Below, in pieces: positions 22,760 to 37,460 of a DNA stretch of 64,000 nt (its first letter is position 1; each line of letters opens with the position of its first letter). Made by a program: the position numbers and the translations under genes. The DNA comes from Saposhnikovia divaricata (Eukaryota; Streptophyta; Magnoliopsida; Apiales; Apiaceae): NCBI GenBank assembly GCA_036435485.1, contig CM071598.1, positions 194,535,148 to 194,599,147 of the forward strand, read 5' to 3'. Under the pieces are notes generated by a model. It saw only the letters and a list, made by a program, of their open reading frames with translations, ran no database searches and was not told the DNA's origin.

Positions 22760-24318
22760 GGTATGATTAGCCTAGTGGTAATAAGACACTGCATAGTCTT
22801 TGATGGCAAAGATTGTTTGATGGCAAAGACTGCTTCAAAAAGTTCAAATTATTGTTCTCCTCACAATCAAAGGGTACTTGTTTTAGTTAATATATAGTTT
22901 TGTCTACATGAATTTATATAATAATTAATTTTTGTAGGTCCAAGATGTACTACCACTGGTGCTTATATATCTTGTATGTTATCACTCTTGTTTCATTTCT
23001 AATGGTCCTTATGTTGTGTTTGGTTGGGGTGAATGAAATTGGAGGGAATGTAATGGAATTTAAAGAATAATATATTTAAATGTTTAAAAATTTCATTCCT
23101 TGCCTCATTGCAATCCTAACCACCTAAGCTAAAGTTTAAACACACCAATTTGAAAAGGAATGATTCATTCTCCTCCAACCTATTTTCTACCCAAATCCTA
23201 TCATACAAAATTTACACCACTCATTTTTTTTAAAATCTTACCTTTAATGTTCATTGTATTCCTTTAATTTCTATTCATTCCATTCCATTCCATTTCATTC
23301 CATTCTTCTCAACCAAACACAATATTATTGTCTTAGTTAATTCCAACTATTCTATATATATATATATATATATTTTTTTTTTTTCATTTTTTTAACAGAT
23401 CTATTAGATAGTTTAATTAATTAGAACCGTAATCTTAGCTTAATTTGATCTATATTAGATGTATTTTTATTAATTTATTAGAGAGTTTTTACATAATTTT
23501 TGATTATGTGGAATTGTTAAAAATTTTTGAAGCCATGGCTTAATTAGATCCCATCTGCATATAATGCATGGCAGTCTTTATTGTGGTACAAAAATTTGAG
23601 TAAATTTTTTATAAGTTTCTTTGTAAGATGATATCAAATATTAACATATCTTTTATCTTGAAAAAGTTACATGTTACAAGTTTTATGTTTATTTAATTTT
23701 TTTAGGAAACAATGAAGAAAATGCTCCAAAACAAGGACTCCCTCGTGCAACAAATGTCAGAGAATTTCTAATGATTCCAACCAGTGGTTCAACAGCTACA
23801 AATGGTGTGACTCATCCCTTGGATCCATAGGCATCTTTGGATAATGGGAACCATGTCCAACAAACCCCCACATGGAAGCATAGGCACTCTCCCCACCAAA
23901 TTCAAGGATTGGAAGCCGATGAAGATGTGAACATGATAGCTGCTGAGGCACCAGCTAGTTCATTTTTCCAAAGCAGCTCAAATGTTCATTATGGAGATGA
24001 CTTTACGAAGTTGGGCTCATACTGAGGAGGATGGGAGAAGAGTACTCCAAACAAAGGACATTGCTGCAACAGTATCCGAAACAGACATGTTTGACTTTCT
24101 TGGCTGATGTTATCTGGAAACACTTGTCGTAACTTGTACGCCTGTATTTTGTATTGTGTGTCCTTGCCTTTACCACTATTAGGACTTGTGCTGATAAAGT
24201 ACATTGAACGGCGAACCACGAAAATCCTTATGTGTTGTGGATCCCTAAAAAGGAAATTGACCGGGTAGCCGATCACAATTTGAAAGCGTTGCAGCGTAGC
24301 AACTCAATATTTAATGTA
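22760..24318 (+). pseudogene. NF-YC: Gene 1: NF-YC-like pseudogene (unit B)
   Basis: Same exon layout and breaks as in unit A. The histone-fold portion lies at about 23864-24110: ADEDVNMIAAEAP, then after a frameshift TLRSWAHTEED and QTKDIAA, ending FDFLG and a stop. Two residues (E in AEAP, L in FDFL) are closer to the NF-YC family than in A. The exon 2 donor carries the same weakened last base as A. Confidence 0.75.
23012..23324. mobile_element. PIF/Harbinger-type MITE in gene 1 intron (unit B)
   Basis: Same 313-bp insertion as in A, flanked by TTA at 23009-23011 and 23325-23327, with the right end again ACAATA. Shared position in all three units means it inserted before the array formed. 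Confidence 0.8.
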
Positions 24319-24977
24319 TGTGATAATAATTAATAGGTGTGATGTAAGCATGATATATAGTTCTAGTAAAACAACTATGATTTATATGATGCATAGTAAT
24401 TCAATAAGGTTGTTTTGTTGTATGGAAACAGATTCATTGGCTCTTAAAATTTTAAATGTTTTAAGACAATCTTGGATGTTTCTAGAAGTTTCCTTTTGCT
24501 TGAAATAAATTCTCATGCAAATTTACATGTAGGGGTAGAAGTTAAAATATGATTTTTTACCAGTAAACTATGCACCCCTGTAAACATAAACTATAGAAGA
24601 CGGTTCAACCTCATGTTACTAAAATCGAAAATCAAAATATTTGTTGAATAAAAAATGGGTGTGGCTTCCTGTCCAATTTGTGGAAGTAGAAGGCATAAGC
24701 AAATACTCATATCGGCCTTTAAGTGACCTCTATGTGGCTATCTGGTCCATCTGTGTACCATCTCTTGGTCAATCTTCTCTAGGTCAATCTTTGTACTATC
24801 TCTATCTCGGCTCTTAGACCATCTCAACAAAACACAAAGAAGACTTTGCAATGGTTAATTTTCTTGCCCATTTGAAGACCCTCTTGGCAATACTCTTTCA
24901 GTTGTTAGATTCTCTCAAACTCTAAATTCTCTTCGTTTAATTTCATTATTCTGTTTTTAACATTTTGCCTAAATATA

Positions 24978-27900
24978 TGTAAGAACCCAGATTTTTTGTA
25001 GTAATTAAAACTTTTATTATGTAATGGGGTATAAGTGTAATAGTGGATCTAGTGAATGAATATTTAATGAATGTGGATTCAAATGTTTATATGCCATGAA
25101 CAATACAATTGGTTGACAACTTAGATAAGAATAATCTATCTCCGGGAAAGTAAGATATGGAAAATTCCAAATAGGAATGTTATTCTCATGTCATCTAAAT
25201 CGATATCTGATAGCTCATGTCATCCAAATCGATATCTCTTATAAGTCTAGTGGTTCCGTAAAAGGGTTAAGGAACGCTCGGGAAAGCGCGGGGAAATTTT
25301 TTCTAATTATAAGAATTAAAGAGAAAATAAGCAATGAATAGTGTTTTTGGTGGAAATTGGAATATTATCATACGACACTATATATGAGTATTCGGAAAGG
25401 ATTTCTGAGTTCGTATTAATGACCGATAGGCAATATAAGTGTATGTAAACGATATCAGATTCAGAAAAAATAGAACTTTTATTTTCTCCGAGATTTCCCT
25501 AGACACTGAATGACTTAAAGATTTAATATAAAGATTTAAGGAATTTAAATTCAAGAATTATAAAGGAGGATTGAGAATGATAGTATAAATATTAAGATGG
25601 TTTCCGGTAAAACCCTAACGAGAAATACTTGAGATATTCCTCCGAACGATCAATGAAAATGAGCAATAACTGGACAAAGAGACAAGCAGAGAACCAAGAT
25701 GCATGCATGTGCAAGAGGATAAGGTCAAGGAACTAAGTAGTACTAAGGTAACTAGCATACTTAGCAAACAAACCAAGTACTTAGCAAGATTACTTCATCC
25801 TACAACTAAACACCAACACTTGTCCATGTAATTTCCATCATCCATGACTAAAGCACTTTATTACAGTTGCTTTATGTTAGATATTATCAAGAGACATCAC
25901 TTTAGGCAAGAATCAACCAAGCAAACAAGCCAAGAACACCAAACTCTCTCTTTCTCTTCCATTCAGCCCAAGGCCAAATTCCAAAACCAAAATCCCACTT
26001 CCCAACATTGTTTGATCTCAAGATTTTTATGGTGAGTATTACATTTCATATCATAATTATCCTATGAATTTGAGCCTCAAATTCCAAGTCTTGCATATTT
26101 AGTAAAATCATCAAAGATGATGATGAATAGTGATTTCAAGAAACTAACCTTGATTTCTTGTTTTCTTTGGTTGATCTAAGTTATATTAAGGTTATACAAG
26201 GAATAATCAAGGTTTATTAAGGCTTTTACATACTCCAAGGAAGGTATATCTCTTAAGAACCCTAGATCTTACTTTGAGATTTATTCATGTTCTTGATGGT
26301 TTTAGCTTAGTTAGGATTATAATGTTAATGTAAGCATGATTATGTAGTTAGTTTTGTTGATCTAAGAGATATGATGAATATGATAATGGAGTAAGATGCT
26401 CTTGGACTCATAAGATGAATATTATGTATGTAAGATGTATGGTATCCCCGGTATGGCTTGGTTTTGATGAAATGAATTTAGAAACGTTCGATTTATAGCC
26501 GTCGTAATGGCAAAATTTCATTAACCCTTAAAATTCGAGCATAACATTAGATATAAAGGTCTGATCTTGATGAGTATGACCTACCCTTGAAGATCTCGAT
26601 TCATAGATCGTTTTGGCGGGAGACTCGAAGCAAACGGACTTACGGATTAGGAGTTATGGTAAAAATCGTAAAAGTAGTTCGAAACCGTAAGTGCGAGTTC
26701 GTAACTGAAATTGAACCCCCATAATATTAATAATTCAGTGGCGAATCTTGATAATTAAATATTAGAGATCATAAGGAATGTGTGAGAGAAAACCTCATGT
26801 CAAACAGATCGTTTTTCGATTTTATAAAAATGTACGAATCAAGGTTAAGCACGAACCCCTAAAAAGGACAAGTGGTTATAACTTTGGAAAATCACTTAAA
26901 AAACGATCAATAAACCTCGAGGTATAATCTCTTTTAGTAAGCGACCGACCTTAGAACTTATATGGTTTAGGTACCCACCAAGTGTAAGTAAAATGACTTG
27001 CCTTGATAACGAGCAAGTATCGGATCATAACGGTGATAAAAAGAGTTACACTAGAGGGTGTATAACGAGATATCTTGAAAACATGTTTTAATCTAAGTTA
27101 AATATATAATTAAACTTTCAAAAGTGTTAAGTGATTAATCTCGAATATTTTGATTGTTTATAGATCACCGGACTGACCCAAGACACGCTACCCCTACCCG
27201 AGTACCAAGCAAGTTTCCAATACTTTGGAACTGCTGTTGTGATAATATATATGATTGATTGTTGTGATACATATGCCATAGCATGCATGCCTGCTTTCAA
27301 ATTATATTGTGATACTTGTTCCCTGATTTGATGTTGGCTTATAAGTTAGATACGAGATATACTAGTTATAAGCCGGATATTGCTAAGACCCTTAGTGAAG
27401 GGCATATGATCTTTCTTCATTAAATATAGACCGGGAGTCCGTATTTTGAAATATAGAGATAGTCATGGAAACCTGGAGGGATTCCGGCGATATATGATTA
27501 TTTATTTCGAGGATTATTATTTGATTAAGAAATCTTCCGAGGATTGTTATTTAAATGTTATCTTAGTCGAGAAATACTATTTGAATATTCATTTAAGACT
27601 TGATTTATTTAATGAATATTCATTTGAGGTTATTGATTTATTGAATATTATTTGGAATATTCATTTGAGATTTATTTATGTAAGGTATATTATTCTGAAA
27701 ACCCATTTGAGGTCTTACTTATTTATTGAATATTATTTAGAATATTCATTCGAGGAATTATTTATTTCGTGAATATTTTATATACTCATTCGAGGGTTAA
27801 TTATGAGCAATAGTTTATATTAAGAATATTCTGAAAATATTTATGTAATAAATATTCCTTGAATATTTATTTAACTCTTTTAATTAGTTCTAAAAATAAT

Positions 27901-28671
27901 TCGCTTTATTCAAAAATTATCCTTGACCTTCAAATACTATGTAAATTATTTCTGAGTCTTATTATTATTATTATTATTATTTTTATCAAGGAAGGTTCTC
28001 AAAAACCCCATTCTTCATTCGAATCTATCTTCTAAATTATAATGGAACCGTACTTGAGAGTTGTTATTTAATTGTTTGACTTCCGAGTCATAAATCTTTT
28101 AAAACTATTCTTTTCACTCGCAACTTGGTTGTTATTTATCAAGACGAGTCTCTGTGTTACTCCCTCATCGTTCGAGGGGTAAGATTGTTGGAAGAAGTCG
28201 ATATCCATTAACAATCAACTGCGTGGGAAATATTGGTGAATTTTACTTTCTAACTAGATGAGACTACTTTGTGGAGTCCTATCAACAAGTATTACACTAG
28301 GGGAAAGGGGGACGAGCTTTACGTTTCAGAGTCATGGATTTATTCGAACTAGGAGTATTTGTATAATGTGTAAGAGGGTGTGGGATAGTCCATCATCGAA
28401 ACTGCTGTAAGAGGCTGTGGGATAGTCCATCTTGGAAATATGGTCCGAGTGGCGTCGGCCCCGACTAAGCCCAAAGATGGCTAGGGAGATCCGGCGTATG
28501 TTGGTGTCCATATGCACGACCTGCGACTGATCATTGTAAGGTGGTATTATACGGCCCGACATACACGTTCATCATCCAAATCTATTATTTTCTGCAACAA
28601 GAAGTATCACTCATGCTAATAGGGTTTGAAAACTTTTCAGAACTAAAAGTACTCTAAAATACCTCGTAACA
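24978..28671. mobile_element. Gypsy-type solo LTR (unit B)
   Basis: Starts TGTAAGAACCC and ends CTCGTAACA as in A. Length is 3694 bp; it keeps the ~33 bp (near 28222-28254) that A lacks and the 324 bp that C lacks, so it is the fullest copy. Confidence 0.55.
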
Positions 28672-29074
28672 TCTCTCATTTATTTACTAAAAAGCTAACG
28701 ACCAAAATTTATTTTATGACGATTTTTTTAACATATTATAGTTGCTTTTTTGTGTAATTATTTTATTTTTCTAATAGTTATTGTAATTTTAATTTAATAT
28801 ATATAATGATGTTAATTATCATCCATAATAAAATTGTTTTAAATAAATAACTTAAATTAAAATAGTTTTTTTATGAGATTATAATATTAATTATATATTA
28901 TTAGTGATAATAATAAGTATTTAGCACTAAAAATATAAAATTTAATTTAATTATGTTGTTGACTATTAAAAGAGAATATCCCTTAAATGACTCTCATCTG
29001 AAAATCTAACAGTCATTAATTCATTATTTTTTTTATATGATTAAACATGTTGAACATGAAGCAAATTATGTAGT

Positions 29075-29630
29075 TTGTTTATTATATTATTGTATACACT
29101 TGCAAGATTTGGACTTACGATTGATCAGCAATGCTTCTTATGTATTGGAGGTCGAGAAACCGATACACACCTATTCCTGCATTGTTTATACAGCAGACAT
29201 GTTCTTGCATTGATCCTTGCAACCTTTAACCTGGGCATCAACGGTTATACTTGGAATGAATTTCAGCAAAACCTCCTTCAAATTCACGACGGGGACAAAC
29301 GAAGAATAATTCTTCTGATGATTCAAGTGTATACTTACTTCATCTGGAGAGAACGAAATGCTAGGAAACATGATAAGGGTGTCATTCATCCACAGTGGCT
29401 ATGGAAGGGTATTATGGCTGACACTAGAGCAAAGCTTGCTTCATCTACTTGGTTCTCTAATGTTGTTTTAACTAGGCCTGAATTAATAGTTTAATGTTTG
29501 TTTATTTCATTGTTTTTTCTATTTCAATCCTAACAGATTGATAATAGATTTCGCTATGGCTTGTCATAGTGCATGGGCTACTCTTGTATTCTTTCTTTCT
29601 TAAATATATATTAATTTAGCAAAAAAAAAA
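29075..29630 (+). mobile_element. 5'-truncated LINE, zinc-binding end (unit B)
   Basis: Open frame 29075-29494 has the same protein sequence as in A, with CFLC and THLFLHC, then the 3' UTR and A tail (29621-29630). The conservation across copies reflects recent duplication, not selection. Confidence 0.85.
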
Positions 29631-30013
29631 GATAAGTAAAAACTTGATTAATTAAATATTACTATATGCTTCGTAATTAATTTTAAAAAACATGAATTTT
29701 TCAGATAACTAAAATATTGAATACTCCAATTAACATAAAAGGCAAAAGCTATCATTCTCAAAATATAAAGATTTTAAAGCCAATACTTATAGTTAAAGTG
29801 GTGTGAATGTTGTATTATACAAGTTTTTTAAAAGGTGAGAAAATAATACAAATGAATAATTTTATAACAATAGTAAATTAAAGATAATTTTTTAATTTGA
29901 CTTAAAATTTAATTTTTATAAAAATTCCAGTTTTTTGTGATTGTACCAATTAAATTATCTACATGCTTCTACTAACTTAGTCTTTGGGCCTCCTTGGTGA
30001 TCCCCTTTTACTG

Positions 30014-30107
30014 GAACATTCTAGAAGATTTGGCCTATTTTTTTAACTGGACTTGGTGATCTCCTTTTACTGAAACATTCTAGAACCATACTATCTCAAT
30101 ATATAAA
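30014..30107 (+). promoter_or_regulatory. Double heat-shock-element promoter of gene 2 (unit B)
   Basis: Perfect HSE at 30014-30026; second partial HSE with TTC at 30078-30080 and GAA at 30083-30085; TATA box TATATAAA at 30100-30107. Confidence 0.7.
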
Positions 30108-30127
30108 CAGAAGTAATTACAATAAGA

Positions 30128-32560
30128 AGGCACCATAAAGTGCTCGATCAAGTTAGGCTCTCCCAAATTATTTGTTTTCTCCGATAAGAAGGCACTACTA
30201 CAAAGTGTTTGATCAAGTTGGGCTCTCCCAAATTATTTGTTTTCTCGAAATCAAATGGTACGTGGATTCAGTGAGTATTTAGTATATATATTTGTAATTA
30301 TGTATAATAATTTCTGTAATGTTTGTTAATGCAGGATGTAGTAACATTATATACTATTTTTACCCACATATCTGGTATGTCCATTATCTTGTTTGATTTC
30401 TAAATATTCATTATAATTTTATTCAAATTCCATGGTCAGTATATTTTTAATTATTTACATTAGAGTTTTTTATGATCATGATAATTATTGTTAAATTCAA
30501 TCTAATATGGATGTATTTTGTTATTTATAAGGGATTTCTGACAAAGTTTTGATAATTGAGAATTCTTTAAAATTTTGAAAGGCATCTTATGGAATGGAAA
30601 ATGGCTAATGAGACATGGCTCCCATCAGATCTAATTATGTTGACAATCTCTATTTTTTTCCAGATACTCAAGAAAATTTATAACAATATTCTCTCTAAGT
30701 TAATATCAAGTATTTATAATTTCTTTATATATAAAAGGTATCTATGATTTGATCTTATGTTAATTTATATATATTCATTTAACATTTTCAGCAAATAATG
30801 AAGAAAATGCTCCAAAAAAATTAAATGGGTGGATGATGTTGTTTATGAAGGTGAAATGTGGAGCAACTCCCTCATACAACATAGGCAGGGAAATGTGAGT
30901 GACTCTAGTTTCATGTTCGTTGATTTGGTTTAAGATTAGTAGTTACCTGATATGACATGTGTTTAATGGGATATTTTAATATTTGGTTCGTGTATATTTT
31001 ATTGAATTCGTTGTCTTTTATTAGTTAAACATTATAGATGTATATCTTTTCTTGGATTCAACATCATTTACACAGAGAAAAGTGTATCATCAACCCTAGT
31101 GCGTGTAGGCCTTCAAATCCAATGTCCAAAATATGTTAATGGAAAATACTTGCTCCTATTTATGTGAGGATTTTAAGGAAAAGGTGTTGATGTTAATTTT
31201 CTTTTCATTATATGGTGTTTGTCTGAGCTACTATATGTTAACACTACCATGCAAATTCTGATGTGTTATCTTTTGGGCTTTCGGTGCACAATGCAGTTAG
31301 TTTTTTCATATTATTTTCAAATTACATTTCTATTTTTCCCACATTTTTTCATATTATTTTCAAAATTTCTATTTTTCCCACCATAAACTAGCATTCCTGT
31401 GTGATTGAATACATCTTTCTCTAGATTATGAGAATCTCTGATAACTATTTATTGCCCCAGTCACATTTACTTTCTTCTCTTGAGGCGTGGACTGCGGTCC
31501 AGCAGTGTTGTGGAAATGGTAACTACTATCTTACATGATTTCTAGTAGGAAGTAATTTTATTGACTTATCTATCTGGTCTCAACTTTCCCTCTATTGTTT
31601 TTTCACTTACAACTGTTGCAATAGAGTTGAAGCTTATATGTTCTATAGCAGTAACAACTTTTTAGTTTGTTGATATAATAAATATCTTGTGGTTGAAGTG
31701 GCTTTCTTGTTTGTTTTTTGAGCACCACCTAGCTGTTACGTTCCTTTGTGAAAATGTTTTGATGAACAACATATGAGTTCTTGTGACTAATTAGAATGAG
31801 CACTGTTTTATGATTCAAAAATAAGTTGTCCTGTATTTTTTGTATAGGATAACTTTTCTTAGGTATCAGCCTCGCCAATTCATGGGGAACCTCTTATTGA
31901 ATGGTAGCAAAGAATGGTTGTGGACCTTTTTTGTTAGATCTGGAGCTTCTTATTGTTGGAAAGAGAATCAATATGTTTATAATTAATACTTACTATAGAA
32001 TTATCCATCTCAAATTGCAGACTATTGGGAGTATGTCAGCAGGGCAGAGTAAAGCTTTACGCTTCTTTTGGACATCATTGAAGTATGTACCTGTGGAAGG
32101 TTTTCGCCTATTAACCTCTTGACGTTCCATCCACAAGATGAAGGAGAGTTGCAATCGCCTTCCATCATCTCAAACATGCTTCTATCAGTTGTGTTTTCCA
32201 CCTTACTAATCATTTGAAGTCATGAAAGAGCGTTTAAGAATCATCACTCAGGAACATGTCGGCTCCAGCTTTGGTACTACTTGAAAAACACCTTACATGG
32301 TGGGACAGCAAATTTCTTGGCGGCACATACAAAGATTGATACAAATCTTAAAGTCAAGCAAGATTGTGTACTCATTATTAGTGAGGAGCATGAGCAGCTT
32401 TGGTACTTGTTGAAACAAACCTCGACTGGTCTTATTAAATTTAACCAAAAATACATGTAACTGATATCAAACAAACAATGGAGATTACAATCAGAAGCCA
32501 ATTTTCACTGTTATTTAAAGAGCTAACATTTCTCGGTATCTTACAAAACATTCCACTGTA
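30128..32560 (+). pseudogene. Gene 2: unrecognised broken gene (unit B)
   Basis: Same structure as in A. The exon near 31455-31518 keeps 7 nt lost in A, and the segment around 31901-32122 is more open than in A (no stop after NGSK, giving NGSKEWLWTFF). The 80-codon frame with QLWYYLK and QLWYLLK is at 32218-32460. No family is recognised. Confidence 0.45.
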
Positions 32561-33052
32561 TTAGCGGTAGTGGTTAGACAAAAAGAAAAGATTAGTATTT
32601 CAATTTCATGTATGTAAATGCTTTTATTTAATGCAAATATAAAAAACTATTTTTTTTGCTAAATTGCATATATATATATAGAAAAAAAGAAACTAGGAAG
32701 AGGGAAAAACCGTTGCTCTATGACATGCCATAGAGAGAACTAACTAGAGAAAGCAAGAAACGAAGGGCAGCACAACCCTCATTCATAATAAAGTCCAACC
32801 AAATTTATACAAACCCGCATATTTTGTAAACCAATTAGAACTAGCTAACTTAGACTTTAAATCTAGCAGAATGCCCTTGAACAATTTCTGAGGACCGAAA
32901 TTCCCATTATTGTGTAAACGTGCATTATGCTATCTCCAAACATGGTAGCAGAAAACCTGAGCAGTAAGAAGAGCAAGAGAATGATCCGGCTGATCCAAGA
33001 TTGAACCCCACGAAGTAATCAGTCCAATCCAAGAATCTGAATTTAGAGAGAT

Positions 33053-34495
33053 TCACAGAAGACGAGCCCACTGCTCAAGAATATAGCAGCTGTAATTACA
33101 AGTAACAAACAGATGATTTGATGTCTCCAAACTTCCAACACATAGAAAACAATGCTGTGGAAGAGAAATACCAAAGGAGGCCAGCCTGTCGAAGGTAGCA
33201 AATCTACCATGTGTTAAAATCCATTCATGATGCGCATACCTTAGGACACGCAATCTGTGCCAAACTAGTGAAAACCAAGGAACCTCCGGAAGTCTCCTAC
33301 GAATGGAATTCCATATGTTGCAGACTTTAACGTTTGAAACAGGAGTATCTCCCTGAAGAATAACATCTGTTTTCTCTAAATCAAATGGAGGGTAGTCAAA
33401 TCCCTCTAACCACGGTTGAAGACCCTGTTGTATTATGTCGTGAGGCCTCGGCAACACCCATGAACCAGAGGCAATAAGATCATGGACAGTAGAAGAAGGA
33501 CATGATCCAACTTGGGAGATAATGTGATCAGACATATCAGAGGCGAGAGTCGTCGAGTGCCACAATGGGTCAAACCATAAGGAAGTGTTTCGACCATCCC
33601 CCAAATTGTAAACCAGAAACTGCTTTGCCAAAGGACGAAGGTTTAGGATACTCCTCCAAATCCAAGAACAATCAGTAGGAATCTCCATACACCAGAATTT
33701 TCGTCTTTTAAGGATTGTTCTGTTAATCCAAGAAGGCCAAAGAGTTGAGTGATTTCTGATAATTCTACACAAGAGATAAAGGTGCTGAGCTAAATTCCAT
33801 TCCTTCGTATTTTTAAAACCAAGCCCTCCCTCTTGAATAGGAAGACAAACATTATCCCAACAAGTCTTTGCACCACCTGTACAGTTTACATCTCCCTTCC
33901 AAAGAAATCGAGAGAAGATTCTAGACAGACGTTTATGAACAACAACTGGCAAGAGAAAATGCTTAGACCAGTAAGACTGAATAGCAAATGAGACTGCCTT
34001 TAAAAGTTGAGCTCGACCAGCTAAAGAGAGAAGCAAGGACGTCCAGCTTGTTATTCTGCTAGTAATCCTCTCAATAAGAGGAATGCAGTCATTAAACCTT
34101 AACTGCGATGAAATTAAAGGAAGCCCCAGAAATTTAGGCTGAAGATCACCTTGCGCAATACTGAACTCACTCTCAAACCAGGTTTTAAAATCAAGCAAAC
34201 AATTCCCAAAATAAACCGAACTTTTGTTGACATTAGGTGCCAAGCCACTCCAGGAAGCAAAACGATTCATACATTCCATAATATGAGCTATGGAGTCTTT
34301 ATCACCATGTGAAAAGAGCATGACATCGTCCGCATATAACAGATGGGTTAGCTTGAGATCTTTACACCTCCAGTGATACTTGAAGTTGTCCGGAACCTTA
34401 GAAAGCATGCTTGACAAAATATTTAGGGCAATAGTAAACAGATAAGGGGAAATGGGATCCCCCTCACGAATATTTCTTACCCTGGAAAAACCCAC
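33053..34495 (-). pseudogene. LINE reverse transcriptase C-terminal half and zinc-binding domain (unit B)
   Basis: 480 codons with EGDPISPYLF, LLYADDVMLF and the terminal CFLCVGS domain. It differs from A by a handful of residues (for example L for S in NCLLDF, L for W in DPLWH). VVVHKR and KNTKEW are shared with C. Confidence 0.88.
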
Positions 34496-34544
34496 ATAAA
34501 GAACCGTTGACCTTAATCGAATAGGAAGGAGTCGATATGCAAGC

Positions 34545-35437
34545 TTAAATCCAACCCATAAATTTATTCGGGAATTTCATGTGAGACAGAGCTGACATGA
34601 AAAAGTCCCAAGATATCGAATCAAAAGCCTTATGTAAGTCCAACTTTATAGCACATTTAGCAGAACCTGTATGCCTAGAATACCCTCGAAATAATTCTTG
34701 GGCCATTAAGACATTGTTAGAGATTCTTCTCCCAGGAATAAAGGCTGATTGAGAGAGATGGAGGAGGCCAGGCAACACCCTTTTGAGTCTTCCTGCAAGG
34801 ATCTTGGCAATACATTTATATGCAATGGAACATAAAGAAATAGGTCTAAATTCCCTCATATTCGACGGAGTAGATACCTTAGGGATTAAGGCAATGACAG
34901 TGGAATTAATGGCCCTATGCATGACAGAGGTGTTGAAAAAGTGAGTAATGGCTTCAGAAAAACCATCATCGACGATATCCCACATTGCCAAAAAGAATTC
35001 CACAGAGAAACCATCTGGGTCGGGGGCCTTATTCTTCTTCATAGACTTCAGCATTTTAAGAATAAGGTCCCTAGAAATAGGAGCCTCGAGAAAACCTGCC
35101 TGCGTCTCCGTGATATAGCTACAATCAATCCCATTGAAATCAGAGTTTGCCAAATTTTGAAAAGCACCAATAGAATTCTTGAAAAAATCACTGCAACGTT
35201 GGCGACATTAGACTGACCATGCACAATGATATTTTCTGAATTTTTGAAGGCCAAAATTTTGTTGTGATTCCAATTTGCTCGAACCTTATTAAAGAAATAC
35301 TTTGTGTTACCATCACCCAGAGAGAGCCAGTTGACCCTAGATTTTTGCCTAAGAAAAGACTCCTCCTCCTGTAAAGAATTTTCCAAGTTAGCATTATATT
35401 TTCTCTTCACCAAGGAGAAAAATATTCGAACTGTCAT
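34545..35437 (-). pseudogene. LINE reverse transcriptase N-terminal half, in two frames (unit B)
   Basis: The frame 34545-35153 has KAPDPDGFSVEFF, FRPISLCS and LDLHKAFDSISW and ends at MGWI with a stop that A does not have. The upstream part (LGDGNTKYF) is in another frame (35048-35437) after loss of two bases near 35188. So the single frame of A is broken twice more here. Confidence 0.85.
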
Positions 35438-35791
35438 GCATTAACTTCTCTTGAATGCCTTGAAGATTAAGACGAGCCAAATGCACGTTAGAAAGGACAT
35501 TTCCATGTTGCCTATTAATAATCTTCTACTCCTTCTTGACATTTTTAAGCATTCTTGCAAGAATAACTAACGGATCACCAAACCATTGGACATCCCAACC
35601 TTTCTTGACTGCAGGAAGAAAGCCCTCAAGGTTCAATATGTAATTGTAGAACTGAAATGGTTTAGAAGATTTTTCACGCACCATCGGAACAGATAGCATA
35701 AGAGGACAGTGATCCATGAGCCCCTTCATTTTGACAGTGACTAAAGCTTCAGAGTCTTAAATTCAGAGCTTATCAGAGTCTTAAATTCAGT

Positions 35792-36176
35792 GCTTGGAAC
35801 ACTAAGTCAATGATGCCTGACATCAATGTGCTTAGTCCTTGAATGCTGAACTGGATTTTCTACAATTTTAGTAGCACTAGTATTATCACAAAATATAGGA
35901 ATATTACTTAGTGTCATACCATATTTCTTATCGAAAGAAGCTATGCACAACATCTGTCAACTACAATGTACACATCTTCTGCAGTAGAAGTTGAGTCAAA
36001 TTTATGTTTCTTGCTTGCCCAAGAAATCAATATGTTTCCCAAGAATTGACAAGTACCTGTAGTGCTTTTCCTGTTTATCTTACGCCCTGCATAATCAAAG
36101 TCTGAATAGCCAATTAGTGAGAATTCAGATTCTCTAGGATACCACAAACCCTGTTTTGAGTTCCTTTAAGATATCT
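35792..36176 (-). mobile_element. Copia RNase H fragment, minus strand (unit B)
   Basis: Same motifs as in A: RYLKGTQN, SDFDYAG, STTGTCQFLG, SWASKKH. The protein runs into the CACTA insertion at 36177-36180. Its upstream half resumes at 45436 on the far side: ...VKRIF there and RYLKGT here form one continuous copia motif interrupted only by the insertion. Confidence 0.88.
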
Positions 36177-36180
36177 CAAT

Positions 36181-37460
36181 ACTACGCCATAGGTGACTTT
36201 ACACAACATTTTTTCATGGTGTTGCCGTCTGAAAAAGTGATGTCGTAGCTATTTTCAACCTTACCTATTACAACACAGAGTATTTGTGTTGGCGTAGATG
36301 TTGTATATGGTTAATTAAAATATAAATTAAATAATCATTTTACATAAAAGTGATAAAAAATATTAAAAAATAATTTATTTATTTTGTTAGAATTTAAACT
36401 GGATTGAATGGTATTTTTTGTAAACTGGTGTATTTTTCAATATTTTTAAAACTAATAAATTTAAAAATTTTATGTTTTTTAATTAAGAAATTGTATTTAT
36501 GTATTTAAAATAATTTATAGTAAATAACACTTTAGATAAAAAGTAAAAAACTTTATGAAAATGAATTTATTTATTTTATTGAAAATATTAAAATAAATTG
36601 GAGTGAATGATGATTTTTTTAAATAATTTTAAAATGAACAAATTTTGAAAAAAAAATGTTCTCGAAAATTGAATAATTATAAAACATGTGTAATGAAAGC
36701 TCCGGCCGCAAATTCTACCGCCTCCCGCTTTACCCAAATTTTAACAAATTAAGATCCCTCTCTTTTTCGTTCTATCTCTTTCCCTCTCTACGTTTCATTC
36801 CCCATCTCTTTCTCTCCCTCCATCTCTTTCTTTATCTTTCTCTCGCTCTTTCTCTCTCTCTCCATCCCCTCTTTCAAGCTTTCAATTTAGGGATTTAAGC
36901 TTCGATTTAGAATTGAATCAATGTTGTGGTTACAATTAGGGCTTCATTTGGGATGTAAGCTATCACTGATAAAATCCTAAATCGATTCAATCCTAGAAGA
37001 ATATCAAAATGTATCGAGAAGATAATCGAGAAGATGCAAATTTCAAGCTCTATCGTTGGATACGTATCGGACATACTTTCCTCCACCACGCATACATGTA
37101 TCTTTCGCCATCACTCCTCTGCTTCTCTCAAAGTATGTCATCGCTTTCGCTCTCTCTCCCACTCCCTCCCCCCCCTCTCTCTCCCACCCTCCCTCTCTTT
37201 CCCTCCCTCTCTCCCTGTACCTCTCTCTCTCCCCTTCTCTATCCCTCTCTCTTTACATTTCCTATGTATTGCTCAGTAATTCAGAACTTATGTTACAACT
37301 AATTCTGTTATTTATTATGATAACAATTGCAATTAGGGCTTTAATTCTGATGGTACAAATGATAAAATCCAAGCTTGTGGTACACTTTAACACTGTTGCA
37401 TACATATTTATGTTTCTTAAACCTGTTTATGTAATGTGTTACAATGTACTATAATTTCAG
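36181..37460. repeat. CACTA left arm: AT-rich DNA and CT-rich microsatellites (unit B)
   Basis: Counterpart of 15324-16588, with CT-rich tracts at about 36756-36872 and 37137-37256 whose lengths differ slightly from A. Nothing coding is supported. Confidence 0.6.

Larger units (their letters stand above)
32650..35734 (-). mobile_element. L1-type LINE, 5'-truncated, minus strand (unit B)
   Basis: Same insertion as in A, with the A tail at 32650-32657 on the complementary strand. It has additional damage shared with C: a nonsense change after MGWI (~34545) and a dinucleotide loss near 35188. Confidence 0.9.
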